Positions 17,899 to 27,405 are shown, counted from the first letter of the stretch. The stretch is DNA of 64,000 nt from Bacteroidales bacterium (GCA_017647795.1 JAGCJX010000025.1:62001-126000), one strand, 5' to 3'. Notes: generated by a model from the sequence alone, not told the origin. Translations and numbers: made by a program.

Positions 17899-18072
17899 AT
17901 GAAAGAGATTCTTGATCAAATTAAAGTGGAAATTGACAACTTCGTTGTGAACGCAGATGCTCAATTGGGAAAAGGAAACAAAGCTGCCGGTACCCGCGCA
18001 CGCAAAGCTGCTTTGAACCTCAGCAAATTGATGAAAGATTTTAGAAAAGCCTCTGTAGAAGCTAGCAAATAG
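17899..18072 (+). CDS. histone H1-like small basic protein
   Basis: 57 residues: MKEILDQIKVEIDNF then NADAQLGKGNKAAGTRARKAALN and a Lys-rich tail ending KDFRKASVEASK. GNKAAGTRARKA is the signature of the short H1/Hc1-like proteins common in Bacteroidota, proposed to bind DNA through the Lys/Arg-rich C-terminal half. It lies behind a T-rich leader and has its own terminator (18111-18137), suggesting an independent, probably highly expressed transcript. Confidence 0.85.
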   Translation: MKEILDQIKVEIDNFVVNADAQLGKGNKAAGTRARKAALNLSKLMKDFRKASVEASK

Positions 18073-18110
18073 TTTCCTGTCAGTAACTAAAACCCGAATC
18101 AAAAGAGTAT

Positions 18111-18137
18111 AAAGGGAGACCGTTGTGTCTCCTTTTT
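18111..18137 (+). terminator. terminator of H1-like gene
   Basis: AAAGGGAGAC pairs with GTCTCCTTTT (one G-T) across a 6-nt loop, followed by T7. Confidence 0.8.
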
Positions 18138-18167
18138 TTATGCCCTGCACCGAACCAGCGCAAAGGA

Positions 18168-18617
18168 CTACTCAAACACAGCAGCAGGGACCACAATCCC
18201 CATGCGCTCATTGTTGTTCCAAAACCAATAGAATTCCCCCTGAATCTTGGCACAAAGCATCGGGACTGATTGGTTCCGGCGCAACTCACCGACTACATAC
18301 TCACAGACAACATTGACCACCGTGCCCTCGCTCCTCGGATAATCCAAGAAGACAAATTGGGCATAGCGCTGCTGAACATCGTCCTGCAGACGATACATCC
18401 GCCGTTTGGGGGACAGAGCCTGCTGGAACTCAGCCTCAGAAAAAACAAGAATCTGGATACCGCGCAAGTAAAAACCTTCAGAAGTCTCCGTCAAAAAGGA
18501 TTGCTTCTGGATCGAATTGGCAAGATACGGATCCTCCTGTTCCTCACAACAGGAGAAACAGCATCCCAGTACAATGCCATAACACAGCATCCGAATCAAC
18601 AAAAAGAGCTTATTCAC
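18168..18617 (-). CDS. small lipoprotein of unknown function
   Basis: 149 residues if started at GTG 18617, where GTGAATAA overlaps the stop of the upstream M6 protease by 8 nt; this fits translational coupling better than the ATG at 18644, which overlaps by 35 nt. A hydrophobic N-terminus ends in a cysteine cluster (GCCFSCCEEQ) that could serve as lipobox. The rest (GFYLRGIQILVFSEAEF ... GEFYWFWNNNERMGIVVP) has no motif I recognise. The coupling suggests it works with the secreted protease, perhaps as anchor, chaperone or inhibitor, but that is inference only. Confidence 0.65.
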   Translation of the reverse strand: MNKLFLLIRMLCYGIVLGCCFSCCEEQEDPYLANSIQKQSFLTETSEGFYLRGIQILVFSEAEFQQALSPKRRMYRLQDDVQQRYAQFVFLDYPRSEGTVVNVVCEYVVGELRRNQSVPMLCAKIQGEFYWFWNNNERMGIVVPAAVFE

Positions 18618-20727
18618 GGAAAGCCCCCTCCTTCGGGCGGACATTCAAGGTCTTGTACAAATATTCCTTGGCCCCATCACTCTCGTACGTCAACTCAGCA
18701 CGGATTCGGTAAGACCCCGGTTCGGTCAACTGCATCCGGGGTTCAGACATCAAGTGATCATTGACCAGCCACCGAATTCGGGAGACCGGCTCTGCCAGGT
18801 TGATGACTTGCAGGTTCAGGACATCGCCAACGACGTACAGACGGTCCATCCCTCCAATGGCGGGGAAAGGAGCAGTCACCCTGGCCGTTCGTGCATCGAA
18901 CTCATAGGTATCGCCCAGGTATTTCTGGGTACGGGGCGTCAGTCGAATCAAATAGGTCTCATCGGATTTCAAACCGGAAATGCGATGACGGTTTTGTGAG
19001 ACGGTCACATTTTGAAAATAAGAATCCGCGACAGTCCGCCATTCCACAACCCAATCGACTTCCGCAGACATGTCTGTGAACCATTCCAACTCCAATTCCT
19101 GCTGATAGACCGTTACCGTATGGCGGGTCACGCGAGGCAAAGCATAGCCCATATCACGAATAACGCGAAAAGTCACATAATCATAGCCCAACGACAACCG
19201 GATGGAATCAATGCCCAGGCCACAACCTTCCCCACTCCAAGACACCAGTGCTGGCCGGCTCTGGGTGGTCAGCGAAAATACATGACCACCGCCGGGGAAG
19301 AAAAATTGCCGCAAATCCGTAGCCCAGTCTTTTGCCTCCACCAAATCCGCACAAGGATGCGAGGCACTACCGTTCACCCGGTTGATTTCCCAGCGTTTGG
19401 ATGCCCGGATACCATCGGCCACCTGGTCAGACCTATCAATGTGGTACACCAACATCCCATTTCCCCCAATGTAGGCATCCCAACCGATGTTGTGGCGGAC
19501 TTCGAACAAATAATACTCACCGGGCTGGTTCGTTTCCAACTTGACGATGCGACGTTCGGCGGTCAATTCGGGCAACGTAACCGTCTCTCCTTCGGAAAGG
19601 GTGATGTAATCCACCATGCCCAAAATATCCAGGTCCACGGCACAGAGATTCGGCGGTGTCAGGCCCTTGTTGTTGTAGGCCCCGTGGTACATCAATGCCA
19701 TAGGCCCCCACAAAGAACTATAACTACCTCCTATCGAACCGTCAGTGTCATACAAATCTACCAGTCCCAGCAAATGGGCAAACTCATGACAGAAGGTACC
19801 AATGCCCGCATACTCCAGACCATAACCTCCTCGCAACTCCGAGGTACAAGCATAAGGACCAATGCGGACACCGTTCAACACCAAGCCCCGATCGGCCAAC
19901 GTATGAGCGTGGGGCCAAACCGAATCTTCCGGTCCTCCTTCGGCCTCGTTGTGCCCAGCATAATAAACAAACAAATAATCCAATACCCCATCACCATCCA
20001 GATCGTACCGAGAGAAATCAACCCCACTGCGTGCAGCCATTCGGCACGCCTCATCGACCATCGTAGAGGGATTGGCGTCCTGACCCACGGCATCGTTCTT
20101 ACCATAATAAGCACGGGACCGAGGAAGCTGGATGGGATGCAGAACTTCAAATTGAAGGTCCAGGTCATCGCCCAGGTTGTCCAAAAAATAATTCTTGGCA
20201 GAAGGATGCTGATCCAAACCCCGGGAAGCATTCAAAAGGTTGTCAAAATAGACTTGGGGATCCTCCATGGAGAACGACACATCCTGAAAATACACCGGCA
20301 AAACCAAAACATGCACCTGCTGCAAATCCGCAAGCCGTCGCCGTGATGGAGCCGAAAAACGAGAAGCGTTTTCAAACGTACCATCCCAGCGGGAGACCGC
20401 CTGCTGACGGAGGAACTGCAAGGTAGCACCCTCTTCCCACTCCGGAGACAGGACACCTCTTCCGGTCCACGATCCCACTCGCTGTTGGGTAGGTCGGATG
20501 CCGTCGGCCTGCAAATCGGCCACATAATAAAATCCGTCTTCTCCCTGACAAACGGGAAGTCCACCCAAGGTAGTACAATAATGAAACCGTTCGTCCCCGT
20601 GCATTTGCAAGGAAACAAACGACCCATCCGGCTGCAAACGCTTCACCACCGAAGGAACTGCGTTAACACCGAAAAGTTGCGTCGAGAGGCAAAGCCATAA
20701 GAAAAGGAGCAAACAACGACGCATCAT
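18610..20727 (-). CDS. secreted M6 family metalloprotease
   Basis: 705 residues from ATG 20727 (signal peptide RRCLLLFLWLCLSTQLFG). The zinc site is CHEFAHLLGLVDLYD, with His314, Glu315 and His318 and the following GLxDxYD typical of M6 (immune inhibitor A-like) peptidases. RYDLDGDGVLDYLFVYYAGHNEAEG is a calcium-loop-like stretch also seen in the family. A fibronectin-like region follows (~500-600) and a C-terminal PKD-like part. It would act outside the cell or on the cell surface. The start is 7 bp after the trkA stop, so it is probably the next to last gene of the nad-trkA run. The frame extends upstream but overlaps trkA. Confidence 0.85.
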   Translation of the reverse strand: MMRRCLLLFLWLCLSTQLFGVNAVPSVVKRLQPDGSFVSLQMHGDERFHYCTTLGGLPVCQGEDGFYYVADLQADGIRPTQQRVGSWTGRGVLSPEWEEGATLQFLRQQAVSRWDGTFENASRFSAPSRRRLADLQQVHVLVLPVYFQDVSFSMEDPQVYFDNLLNASRGLDQHPSAKNYFLDNLGDDLDLQFEVLHPIQLPRSRAYYGKNDAVGQDANPSTMVDEACRMAARSGVDFSRYDLDGDGVLDYLFVYYAGHNEAEGGPEDSVWPHAHTLADRGLVLNGVRIGPYACTSELRGGYGLEYAGIGTFCHEFAHLLGLVDLYDTDGSIGGSYSSLWGPMALMYHGAYNNKGLTPPNLCAVDLDILGMVDYITLSEGETVTLPELTAERRIVKLETNQPGEYYLFEVRHNIGWDAYIGGNGMLVYHIDRSDQVADGIRASKRWEINRVNGSASHPCADLVEAKDWATDLRQFFFPGGGHVFSLTTQSRPALVSWSGEGCGLGIDSIRLSLGYDYVTFRVIRDMGYALPRVTRHTVTVYQQELELEWFTDMSAEVDWVVEWRTVADSYFQNVTVSQNRHRISGLKSDETYLIRLTPRTQKYLGDTYEFDARTARVTAPFPAIGGMDRLYVVGDVLNLQVINLAEPVSRIRWLVNDHLMSEPRMQLTEPGSYRIRAELTYESDGAKEYLYKTLNVRPKEGAFRE

Positions 20728-20734
20728 CCGAACA

Positions 20735-22081
20735 TTACATGAAGAATTTGTCGACCTTACCGACTGCCGAAGGATGGGCAAAGACGACCACCTGGTCGTA
20801 CGGCCGGATGACACTGTCTCCAACCGCGATAAAACTTTCATTGCCTCGAATGACCCCACCGATGATCGCATCTTGCGGAAAGTTCAAATCCCTCAATTTT
20901 CCGGTAGTAATGAGGCTGTTGGGATTCACAATGAACTCGAGTACTTCTGCATCCGTACCGTTGAGTACCTTGATGGAGCGTACTTTGTTGGACAAGGTAT
21001 ATCGGAAAATCCGGCCCGCCGTAATGAGCTTTTTATTGATAACCGCATTAATCCCCATGCCTTCCGCCAACTTGATGTATTCGAAGTTTTCCACTTCGGC
21101 AATCACCTTGGATACGCCCATACGTTTCGCCACCATACACGAAAGGATATTCGTTTCAGAACTGCTGGTCACGGCCACGAAGGCATCGCAATCCCGCACA
21201 TTTTCTTCAATGAGGATGTCCGAATTGCGACCGTCCCCGTTGATAACGAGGGTCCTGCTCAGGGTTTCAGAAAGGGCCTCACAACGTTCGGGACGTTGTT
21301 CTATGATCTTAATTTGATCCACGGTCCGCTCCAGTTTTCGGGCAACCAACTCACCGATGCGGCCTCCACCCAAGATCATCAGGCTGCGTACAGACAACGA
21401 GGGTTTCCCAGAATAGCTCACGGCTTCTGCCACCCCTGCTTTCTTGGCAATGAGGTACACCATGTCCCCCAATTTGAAACGGGTATCCGGACGCGGGATG
21501 ATGGTTTCCCCGTCGCGAGCAATGGCAACCGAGCGGTACAACAACTGCTTGTCGCTGATAAAATCCATCGGAGCCTTACCAATCAGCGGAGCCCCGTCTT
21601 CCAGACGGAACACTACCAATTGCAATTTTCCATGCGAATAATCCATGAACTCAGAGGTAGCCGACTCCCGCAACAGGTTCACAATTTCGTTCGCAGCAAT
21701 CTTCTCGGGATAAAACAAGGAGTCAATGCCCATCTCAATGAACAAGAGCTTGTTTTCGTTGGTCTGATACTCTTCGGTATTGATGCGGGCAGTCACCCGT
21801 TTGGCTCCCATTTTCTTGGCCAGGAGCGCACTCACCAAGTTCACATCTTGCTCCGCAGCAGGGCTTACCGCAACAAAAAGATCAGCCTGATCGGCTCCAG
21901 CCTGCACCAAAGTCTCAATGGAGGTCGGTTTTCCCAAAATGGTCACCACGTCAGCGATTTCTGCAACGTGGTTCAAACGATCCTCGTTGGCATCAATCAC
22001 CACGATATCGTGGTATTCTTGACTCAACATCTTGGCCAAGTGGGTACCCACCTCTCCGGCTCCGGCTACAATGATTTTCAT
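20735..22081 (-). CDS. trkA: Trk/Ktr potassium uptake regulatory subunit TrkA
   Basis: 448 residues, two tandem RCK units, each with an N-terminal Rossmann fold (GAGEVGTHLA near residue 7 and GGGRIGELVA near 235) followed by a TrkA-C domain. TrkA binds NAD(H)/ATP and gates a membrane K+ channel subunit, TrkH. No trkH gene is in the window, although trkH often lies beside trkA. It starts 20 bp after nadA and is 7 bp from the M6 protease gene. Confidence 0.93.
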   Translation of the reverse strand: MKIIVAGAGEVGTHLAKMLSQEYHDIVVIDANEDRLNHVAEIADVVTILGKPTSIETLVQAGADQADLFVAVSPAAEQDVNLVSALLAKKMGAKRVTARINTEEYQTNENKLLFIEMGIDSLFYPEKIAANEIVNLLRESATSEFMDYSHGKLQLVVFRLEDGAPLIGKAPMDFISDKQLLYRSVAIARDGETIIPRPDTRFKLGDMVYLIAKKAGVAEAVSYSGKPSLSVRSLMILGGGRIGELVARKLERTVDQIKIIEQRPERCEALSETLSRTLVINGDGRNSDILIEENVRDCDAFVAVTSSSETNILSCMVAKRMGVSKVIAEVENFEYIKLAEGMGINAVINKKLITAGRIFRYTLSNKVRSIKVLNGTDAEVLEFIVNPNSLITTGKLRDLNFPQDAIIGGVIRGNESFIAVGDSVIRPYDQVVVFAHPSAVGKVDKFFM

Positions 22082-22101
22082 AAGCTGATCTTACCTTACT
22101 A

Positions 22102-23025
22102 TTATAAGCTCATCATCCGTTCAATGGGAATGAGAGCACGTTGGCGAATGTCTTCCGGGACCTTCACTTCACCGCATTCGGTTTCCAACGTCTCGAGCAG
22201 ACGTTCCAAGGTCACCTTCTTCATTTCCTTACAAATGGTATTCGGGGCAATGGGAATGAACTCTTTCTCCGGCGAACGTTTCTTAAGTTCGTGCAAAGTT
22301 CCCTCTTCGGTAGCAATGACAAAACGCTTTTTCGGAACCCGAATGGAGTGGTCCAAAATACCGGCGGTCGAATAGAAGAAGGCACGCGGATTGGCCAGGA
22401 TGGCAGGATCCTTGGCACAGATCGATTCCGGGTGGATCAAAACATCCGCATCCGGATATTCGTCCAATTTGCGTTGCACCATTTCAGAAGTGATCTCGTC
22501 GTGCACACAGCAACATCCGTCCCACAATTCCATGTTGCGACCCGTCTCATGGTTAATCCAGGCACCGAGGTTCCGATCGGGACCAAAAAGAATGTCGCAG
22601 TCCTTCGGCAACGAACGCACTACGTTCAAGGCATTCGAAGAAGTACAGCAATAGTCGGTCCATGCCTTCACTTCGGCAGTGGTATTCACATAACTCACCA
22701 CCAGCCCGTTCGGATGTGCCTCTTTCCAACGGCGCAGGCCTTCTCCGGTCGCACTGTCGGCCAACGAACAACCGGCCTCCGGAGCCGGAGACAACACTTT
22801 CTTATGCGGAGCAATGATGGAAGCGGTCTCTGCCATGAAATGCACACCACAGAACACGATGATGTCCGCATCGGTCGTAGCGGCTTGTTTGGACAAACCC
22901 AACGAGTCACCCAAGTAATCTGCCAGATCTTGAATTTCCGGCAAGGTATAGTAATGTGCCAGGATGACCGCGTTTTTCTCTTTCTTCAGGGCCTGAATCC
23001 GGGCCACCATCTCGGATTGAGTCAT
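22102..23025 (-). CDS. nadA: quinolinate synthase A
   Basis: 307 residues. NadA condenses iminoaspartate with dihydroxyacetone phosphate to quinolinate using an oxygen-labile 4Fe-4S cluster. The three expected ligand cysteines are in PEAGCSLAD (Cys86), GCCCVHDE (Cys173, with two adjacent Cys) and NTICKEMKK (Cys265). The N-terminal AHYYTLPEIQDLADYLGDSLGLS is diagnostic. Start and nadC stop overlap by one base, so the pair is translationally coupled. With nadB and nadC it completes de novo NAD synthesis from aspartate to nicotinate mononucleotide. Confidence 0.96.
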   Translation of the reverse strand: MTQSEMVARIQALKKEKNAVILAHYYTLPEIQDLADYLGDSLGLSKQAATTDADIIVFCGVHFMAETASIIAPHKKVLSPAPEAGCSLADSATGEGLRRWKEAHPNGLVVSYVNTTAEVKAWTDYCCTSSNALNVVRSLPKDCDILFGPDRNLGAWINHETGRNMELWDGCCCVHDEITSEMVQRKLDEYPDADVLIHPESICAKDPAILANPRAFFYSTAGILDHSIRVPKKRFVIATEEGTLHELKKRSPEKEFIPIAPNTICKEMKKVTLERLLETLETECGEVKVPEDIRQRALIPIERMMSL

Positions 23026-23870
23026 TATTGCAAAATTTTAATGTTCATACTGATATCCATCGCCTTCACCGAATGGGTCAATGCACCCACGCTGATGTAG
23101 TCCACACCTACTTCAGCTACCGAACGAAGACGTTCCAAGGACATGTTACCAGAAGCCTCGGTCTTCGCACGTCCATCGATGATGCGAACCGCCTCAGCCA
23201 TTGCAGCATTGTCCATGTTGTCCAACATGATGATGTCTGCACCACCTTCCAAGGCCTGACGAACTTCATCCAAGTTGGTGGTTTCCACCTCCAGACGGAT
23301 GCTCAAAGGTTGGTTCCGTTTCACCGCAGCAATGGCATTGGGGATCCCTCCTGCAATTTTGATGTGGTTATCTTTCAACATCACCATATCGTACAGCCCC
23401 ATACGGTGGTTCATTCCACCCCCGTGTTTCACGGCCATTTTGTCCAACACGCGCATACCGGGAACGGTCTTACGGGTATCCAACAAACGGGTACGGGTAC
23501 CTTCCAACGCATCCACATAACGTGCCGTTTCGGTTGCGATACCGGACATACGTTGCAAAATATTCAACGACAGACGTTCTCCACACAACAAACAACGGTA
23601 GCTAGCCTCCATGCGCAAGATGATATCACCAGCTTCCACGCGGGCGCCATCTTCCACAAGCGGTTCCCAAACAATGTCTTTCTCAAAGCGTTCATACACT
23701 GCACGAATCACGCTCAAGCCAGAAATTACGCCAGGAGCTTTGGCCTTCATTTCGGCAACGGCACGGGTATAAACAGGAATGATTGCATTGGTACTGATGT
23801 CCCCGGTGGAGATATCTTCTTCAATCCCCAGGTCGATCAAACGGTCGATCAAGTCTTGATAATTTGTCAT
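23025..23870 (-). CDS. nadC: nicotinate-nucleotide pyrophosphorylase (quinolinate phosphoribosyltransferase)
   Basis: 281 residues. NadC converts quinolinate and PRPP to nicotinate mononucleotide. Visible family features: the N-terminal EDISTGDISTNAI, the substrate site TRKTVPGMRVLDKMAVKHGGGMNHRMGLYDMVMLKDNH (cited in part), and the C-terminal barrel elements LEVETTNLDEV and IMLDNM, then LEASGN-like EASGNMSLE. It follows nadB by 22 bp and overlaps nadA. Confidence 0.97.
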   Translation of the reverse strand: MTNYQDLIDRLIDLGIEEDISTGDISTNAIIPVYTRAVAEMKAKAPGVISGLSVIRAVYERFEKDIVWEPLVEDGARVEAGDIILRMEASYRCLLCGERLSLNILQRMSGIATETARYVDALEGTRTRLLDTRKTVPGMRVLDKMAVKHGGGMNHRMGLYDMVMLKDNHIKIAGGIPNAIAAVKRNQPLSIRLEVETTNLDEVRQALEGGADIIMLDNMDNAAMAEAVRIIDGRAKTEASGNMSLERLRSVAEVGVDYISVGALTHSVKAMDISMNIKILQ

Positions 23871-23892
23871 CTTTGTATTGATTTTCAGATTT

Positions 23893-25482
23893 TTAATTCT
23901 TCTTTACTGGAATTTCCTGTACCGGTTTACCCTGCTGTTGAATCAGGTGAACACGGAAACTGGCCTCCTCTTTCGGGAAGTCCTTGCGGTAATGACAGCC
24001 CCGGCTTTCCCGACGGCACAAGGCTCCCGTCAAAATCAAGCGGGCCGTATCACACAGGTTACGACTCATTTCATCGTACACATCCCGCGACGAAACGGTT
24101 TCTGCCTGGCAACGTGCCTGTACGGCCTCCAATTCGGTCAAGGCTGTCTGAAGCCCTTCTTCGGTCCGGATCAGTCCAGCATGGTCTGACAACAAAGTGG
24201 CTACCTCGTTGCGAACCGCCTGATAAGAACCCGCCTTTTGGGCGTCAGCCGACAACGTCAACGCGTAATCTGCCACCGGCTGTTCCCGGAAACCCGGTCG
24301 TCCCGGCAAGGTATAATCAATGGCCCGTTTACCAAAGACCAGGCACTCAATCAAAGAGTTGGATGCCAATCGGTTGGCCCCCATGATACCGGTCGAAGCC
24401 AATTCTCCGCACACATACAAATGCGGAATGTTCGTCTGGCCGTACTCTCCGGTCCGGATACCACCCACGGTGTAGTGGGCTGCCGGAGCAATCGGAATCC
24501 GATCCGTCATTTCGATGCCCAGTTCCTTGCATTTGGCATCAATGGTAGGGAAGCGGGAACGGATCTTTTGCGGATCCAAATGTTGCAGGGACAGGTACAC
24601 ATAGCCGGTTCCTTCTTGACGGATTTGCTGATCAATGTGTTGGGCAACCACATCCCGGGGAGCCAGTTCTGCCAACTCGTGGGCTCCAACCATGAAGCGC
24701 TCGCCGTGCATGTTCACCAGGTACGCCCCTTCTCCACGGACCGCCTCGCTCACCAGGAAACTGTCGCCCTTCGGATGCACGATGGCCGTGGGATGGAATT
24801 GGATGAACTCCATGTCCTCGATCTCGCAACCGGCACGCCAAGCAATGGCGACACCGTCTCCGGTCGTGCTTTGCGGGTTGGTCGTACGTTTATAGATAGC
24901 GGCTGAACCGCCACAAGCCAAAATTGTATGAGAAGCCGTAAACACATCCTCCTCGTCCCGATCGAAATTCCAGCAACGAACGCCGTCGCATCGACCGTCC
25001 GTCACCAACAAATCAACCAAGGTACCATTCGGAAAAACTTCGATGTTGGGATGTTCGCGGACCTGATTCAAGACAAACTGGGTCACCAGCCGCCCTGTCG
25101 CATCCCCGCCGGCATGCAAAATCCGACGTCGGTGATGGCCCCCTTCGAGTCCCAAAGCCAATTCCCCGCTCTCCGAAACATCAAATTGCATCCCGGCGCG
25201 AATGATGTCCTGAATGCGCTCCGGACCTTCATTGACCAAAATGCGGACAGCCGGCGCATCGCAGAGTCCGCGGCCGGCAATGATTGTATCTTCAAAATGG
25301 TATTGGGGAATGTCGTCTTTATCCGTAACGGCTGCAATGCCGCCCTGAGCGAAATACGAATTGCTCTCGGTCAGTGTGGATTTGGTCAATAAGCCAACTT
25401 TCCCGTGCTGTGCAGCACAGTAGGCGGAATAGAGCCCTGCTAAACCGCTGCCTACGACCAGATAATCGAAATGCCTTCTCAT
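23893..25482 (-). CDS. nadB: L-aspartate oxidase
   Basis: 529 residues. This flavoprotein oxidises L-aspartate to iminoaspartate, the substrate of NadA. It has the FAD-binding VVGSGLAGLYSA motif, SYFAQGGIAAV and EDMEFIQFHPTAI, and the C-terminal succinate dehydrogenase-like helical domain. It can be told from SdhA/FrdA by overall length and by the nadC/nadA neighbours. In anaerobes fumarate is a likely electron acceptor. It begins 32 bp after the preceding lipoprotein gene. Confidence 0.96.
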   Translation of the reverse strand: MRRHFDYLVVGSGLAGLYSAYCAAQHGKVGLLTKSTLTESNSYFAQGGIAAVTDKDDIPQYHFEDTIIAGRGLCDAPAVRILVNEGPERIQDIIRAGMQFDVSESGELALGLEGGHHRRRILHAGGDATGRLVTQFVLNQVREHPNIEVFPNGTLVDLLVTDGRCDGVRCWNFDRDEEDVFTASHTILACGGSAAIYKRTTNPQSTTGDGVAIAWRAGCEIEDMEFIQFHPTAIVHPKGDSFLVSEAVRGEGAYLVNMHGERFMVGAHELAELAPRDVVAQHIDQQIRQEGTGYVYLSLQHLDPQKIRSRFPTIDAKCKELGIEMTDRIPIAPAAHYTVGGIRTGEYGQTNIPHLYVCGELASTGIMGANRLASNSLIECLVFGKRAIDYTLPGRPGFREQPVADYALTLSADAQKAGSYQAVRNEVATLLSDHAGLIRTEEGLQTALTELEAVQARCQAETVSSRDVYDEMSRNLCDTARLILTGALCRRESRGCHYRKDFPKEEASFRVHLIQQQGKPVQEIPVKKN

Positions 25483-25514
25483 TCTGATACAGAAATTTCA
25501 CAAATGTAGTAATT

Positions 25515-26636
25515 TTATTCATAAATCCACTCAGAAATCGATTTTACACCCACCAATCCATAATACGAGGCTACGACGTCGCCACAAATCCAGATTCGAC
25601 GACCGTACAATTCCGGATGATCCACCAGGTTCAAAGCCTCCCGAACCGCCCCGGACTTCAGTTCGACCGAAGCACATTCCTCACGATTGCGGACCGTCGG
25701 AGCCGCTGCCAATGCCAGGTTCGTCATCTTTTCAAACGGAGGATCGAAGCAAACCGAAGAAGAAGTCAAATCTCCACCGACCACATAACCAACCACCCAA
25801 ACATCCTGTTTCCCAGTATGATCCGACAATTCCAGAACAGTCAACGCCGACTCCCGACTGCTCCCGTCGTGCAAATCCCCCAGGTTCAGATCCTCGTTGA
25901 TCCAGACCTTAGACGTATCCACGACAATGGAAAATCCGGCCTCCACATCCTCCACCGGTTCGGTCGAAGAAAGCGTCAAGGTCAACACCTGGCCTTCGTA
26001 CAAGAAACGGCTGCCCAAAGACTGCTGCTGTTGTCCATCCGTCAACAACATTTCCAACCGGCCCGGCGCAAAATAAGCCGTGCGTTGCTCCCGCAAGCCA
26101 TAGTCCAGACTGCCGCACTCTGCTGTCAGCAGCACCTTCCACCCAGCGTACACCGTAGAAAAAGGCTCGGTAAAACGGAATCGCAGGCCCGCATTGAGGG
26201 TATGCGCCCAAAACGTCACCCCGACGGTCTGCCCCGCTGTCACCACCACCAGTTGTTTGTCCCCGTACTGCGGAGCATCAAAGGCTGGCTCAACAAAGGG
26301 AATCGAAACAACCGACACCTCATACGTTCCTGGATCCAGGAACCACTCCGTCGGCCGATCGGCGTAACGCCCCTGGTAGAGCGGTTCATCCAAAGCCTCA
26401 ACCGAAGCCAATGTCAGTATAAAATCATTGGTATCCAACCCGGAGGCTGCTGTTGGCCCGACCGACACACCGTCCGAGCCCGGCAGGCTTTCCACGGACG
26501 CTCGATCCACACCCAACGTCAAACAGCCACGGTGCTCCCAATCGGATCCTTGTCTTCCACAAGAAACCCACAAAACACTGCCCAGCAATCCAACCCACCG
26601 AAGGAGAATCCTGTACTTTCTTTGTCTTTTCATCAT
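25515..26636 (-). CDS. DUF4493/DUF6359-like lipoprotein
   Basis: 374 residues from ATG 26636 (a GTG six bases upstream also fits). Lipobox VLWVSC. The middle (TNDFILTLAS, YQGRYADRPTEWFLDPGTYEVSVVS) looks like a DUF4493 beta-sandwich, and the C-terminal 110 residues (DVWVVGYVVGGDLTSSSV, TNLALAAAPTVRNREECASVELKSGAV, LVDHPELYGRRIWICGDV) like the OB-fold domain DUF6359. Both are common on the surface of gut Bacteroidales; their function is unknown. It is the first gene of the minus-strand run leading into nadB, an odd leader for a NAD pathway. Confidence 0.75.
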   Translation of the reverse strand: MMKRQRKYRILLRWVGLLGSVLWVSCGRQGSDWEHRGCLTLGVDRASVESLPGSDGVSVGPTAASGLDTNDFILTLASVEALDEPLYQGRYADRPTEWFLDPGTYEVSVVSIPFVEPAFDAPQYGDKQLVVVTAGQTVGVTFWAHTLNAGLRFRFTEPFSTVYAGWKVLLTAECGSLDYGLREQRTAYFAPGRLEMLLTDGQQQQSLGSRFLYEGQVLTLTLSSTEPVEDVEAGFSIVVDTSKVWINEDLNLGDLHDGSSRESALTVLELSDHTGKQDVWVVGYVVGGDLTSSSVCFDPPFEKMTNLALAAAPTVRNREECASVELKSGAVREALNLVDHPELYGRRIWICGDVVASYYGLVGVKSISEWIYE

Positions 26637-26731
26637 GTCCACAAATTAATGATTGTTTACCCGGGGCAGGCCATTCCAAAATTAGAACTACGGCATGCGA
26701 CTTGCTAACCAACTCGTCAAATTCTTCTTTT

Positions 26732-26764
26732 TTTGTATTTTTCTGACACAATTCGCTATTTTTG
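26732..26764 (+). promoter_or_regulatory. promoter of outer-membrane protein gene
   Basis: TTTG (26732-26735), a 21-nt spacer and TATTTTTG (26757-26764), 22 nt before the ATG at 26787. Confidence 0.65.
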
Positions 26765-26786
26765 AAAAATTTTAGATTTGAACGAG

Positions 26787-27338
26787 ATGATGAAAAGACT
26801 TTTGATTGCAGTAGCTATTTTACTTTCTGCCAGTTATTTATGCTTTGGGCAAGTAGACAGCAATACGGCCACTTTCAACTTCAACCATCGCCAATACGAA
26901 GGGGATGTGGACCTCAACGTCAGCCTTTATCCGTGTGAACTGGCTTTCTCAACCCTCCACGGGATCCGTTTCAGCAACACCGAGGATGCCGGCCAACCGT
27001 CCTTCTTCATCGGAATCAACGCCGGTTACCAACCGTGGGAACAAGATTTCTTCGTATACTATGCGTTGCACCCCCGTTTTTACTTGCCGAGTTTCAGCAA
27101 CCGGGAATATTACCTAGGTTTGGAGATTGGTGCAAACACCGGGATTGCCAAATTAAAATCCGGCAACATGTTCTATGACCACAAATTCTACTTTGCGGCA
27201 CAAGCCGGGATTGCCTATTTCTTGACCGAAAAATTGGCGCTGGATGTTGCCCTCAAATTGCAAATGGTAGAACGGTTGTACACCAAAGGCGGTATCCAAT
27301 GCCCCGTCTCAGTTCTGAGCGTCGGTCTGCGATTCTAA
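26787..27338 (+). CDS. outer-membrane beta-barrel protein, unknown function
   Basis: 183 residues from ATG 26787. Signal peptide MMKRLLIAVAILLSASYLCFG, then amphipathic strands (FFIGINAGYQPWEQDFFVYYALHPRF, YYLGLEIGANTGIAKL, FYFAAQAGIAYFLTEKLALDVAL are read in pieces) ending SVLSVGLRF with a C-terminal Phe, as BAM substrates do. It resembles an 8-strand barrel of the OmpW/porin-family-protein kind. No ligand can be inferred. It is monocistronic, divergent from the lipoprotein-nad run and convergent with uvrD. Confidence 0.72.
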   Translation: MMKRLLIAVAILLSASYLCFGQVDSNTATFNFNHRQYEGDVDLNVSLYPCELAFSTLHGIRFSNTEDAGQPSFFIGINAGYQPWEQDFFVYYALHPRFYLPSFSNREYYLGLEIGANTGIAKLKSGNMFYDHKFYFAAQAGIAYFLTEKLALDVALKLQMVERLYTKGGIQCPVSVLSVGLRF

Positions 27339-27360
27339 CCCCAGACGGTCCAGTATCCCA

Positions 27361-27405
27361 AAAAGACGAACGAGCCTGGCTCCTTTTGAAGGGGTCAGGC
27401 TCGTT
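27361..27405 (-). terminator. strong hairpin, probably uvrD terminator
   Basis: AACGAGCCTG pairs perfectly with CAGGCTCGTT, with a further inner stem. On the minus strand it is followed by CGTC and T5; on the plus strand no T-tract follows, so it fits uvrD better than the beta-barrel gene. Confidence 0.65.

Noticed and set aside
25483..25514. Riboswitch or NrtR-type operator before nadB
   Set aside because: Only 32 nt separate the genes and I see no structured element there.
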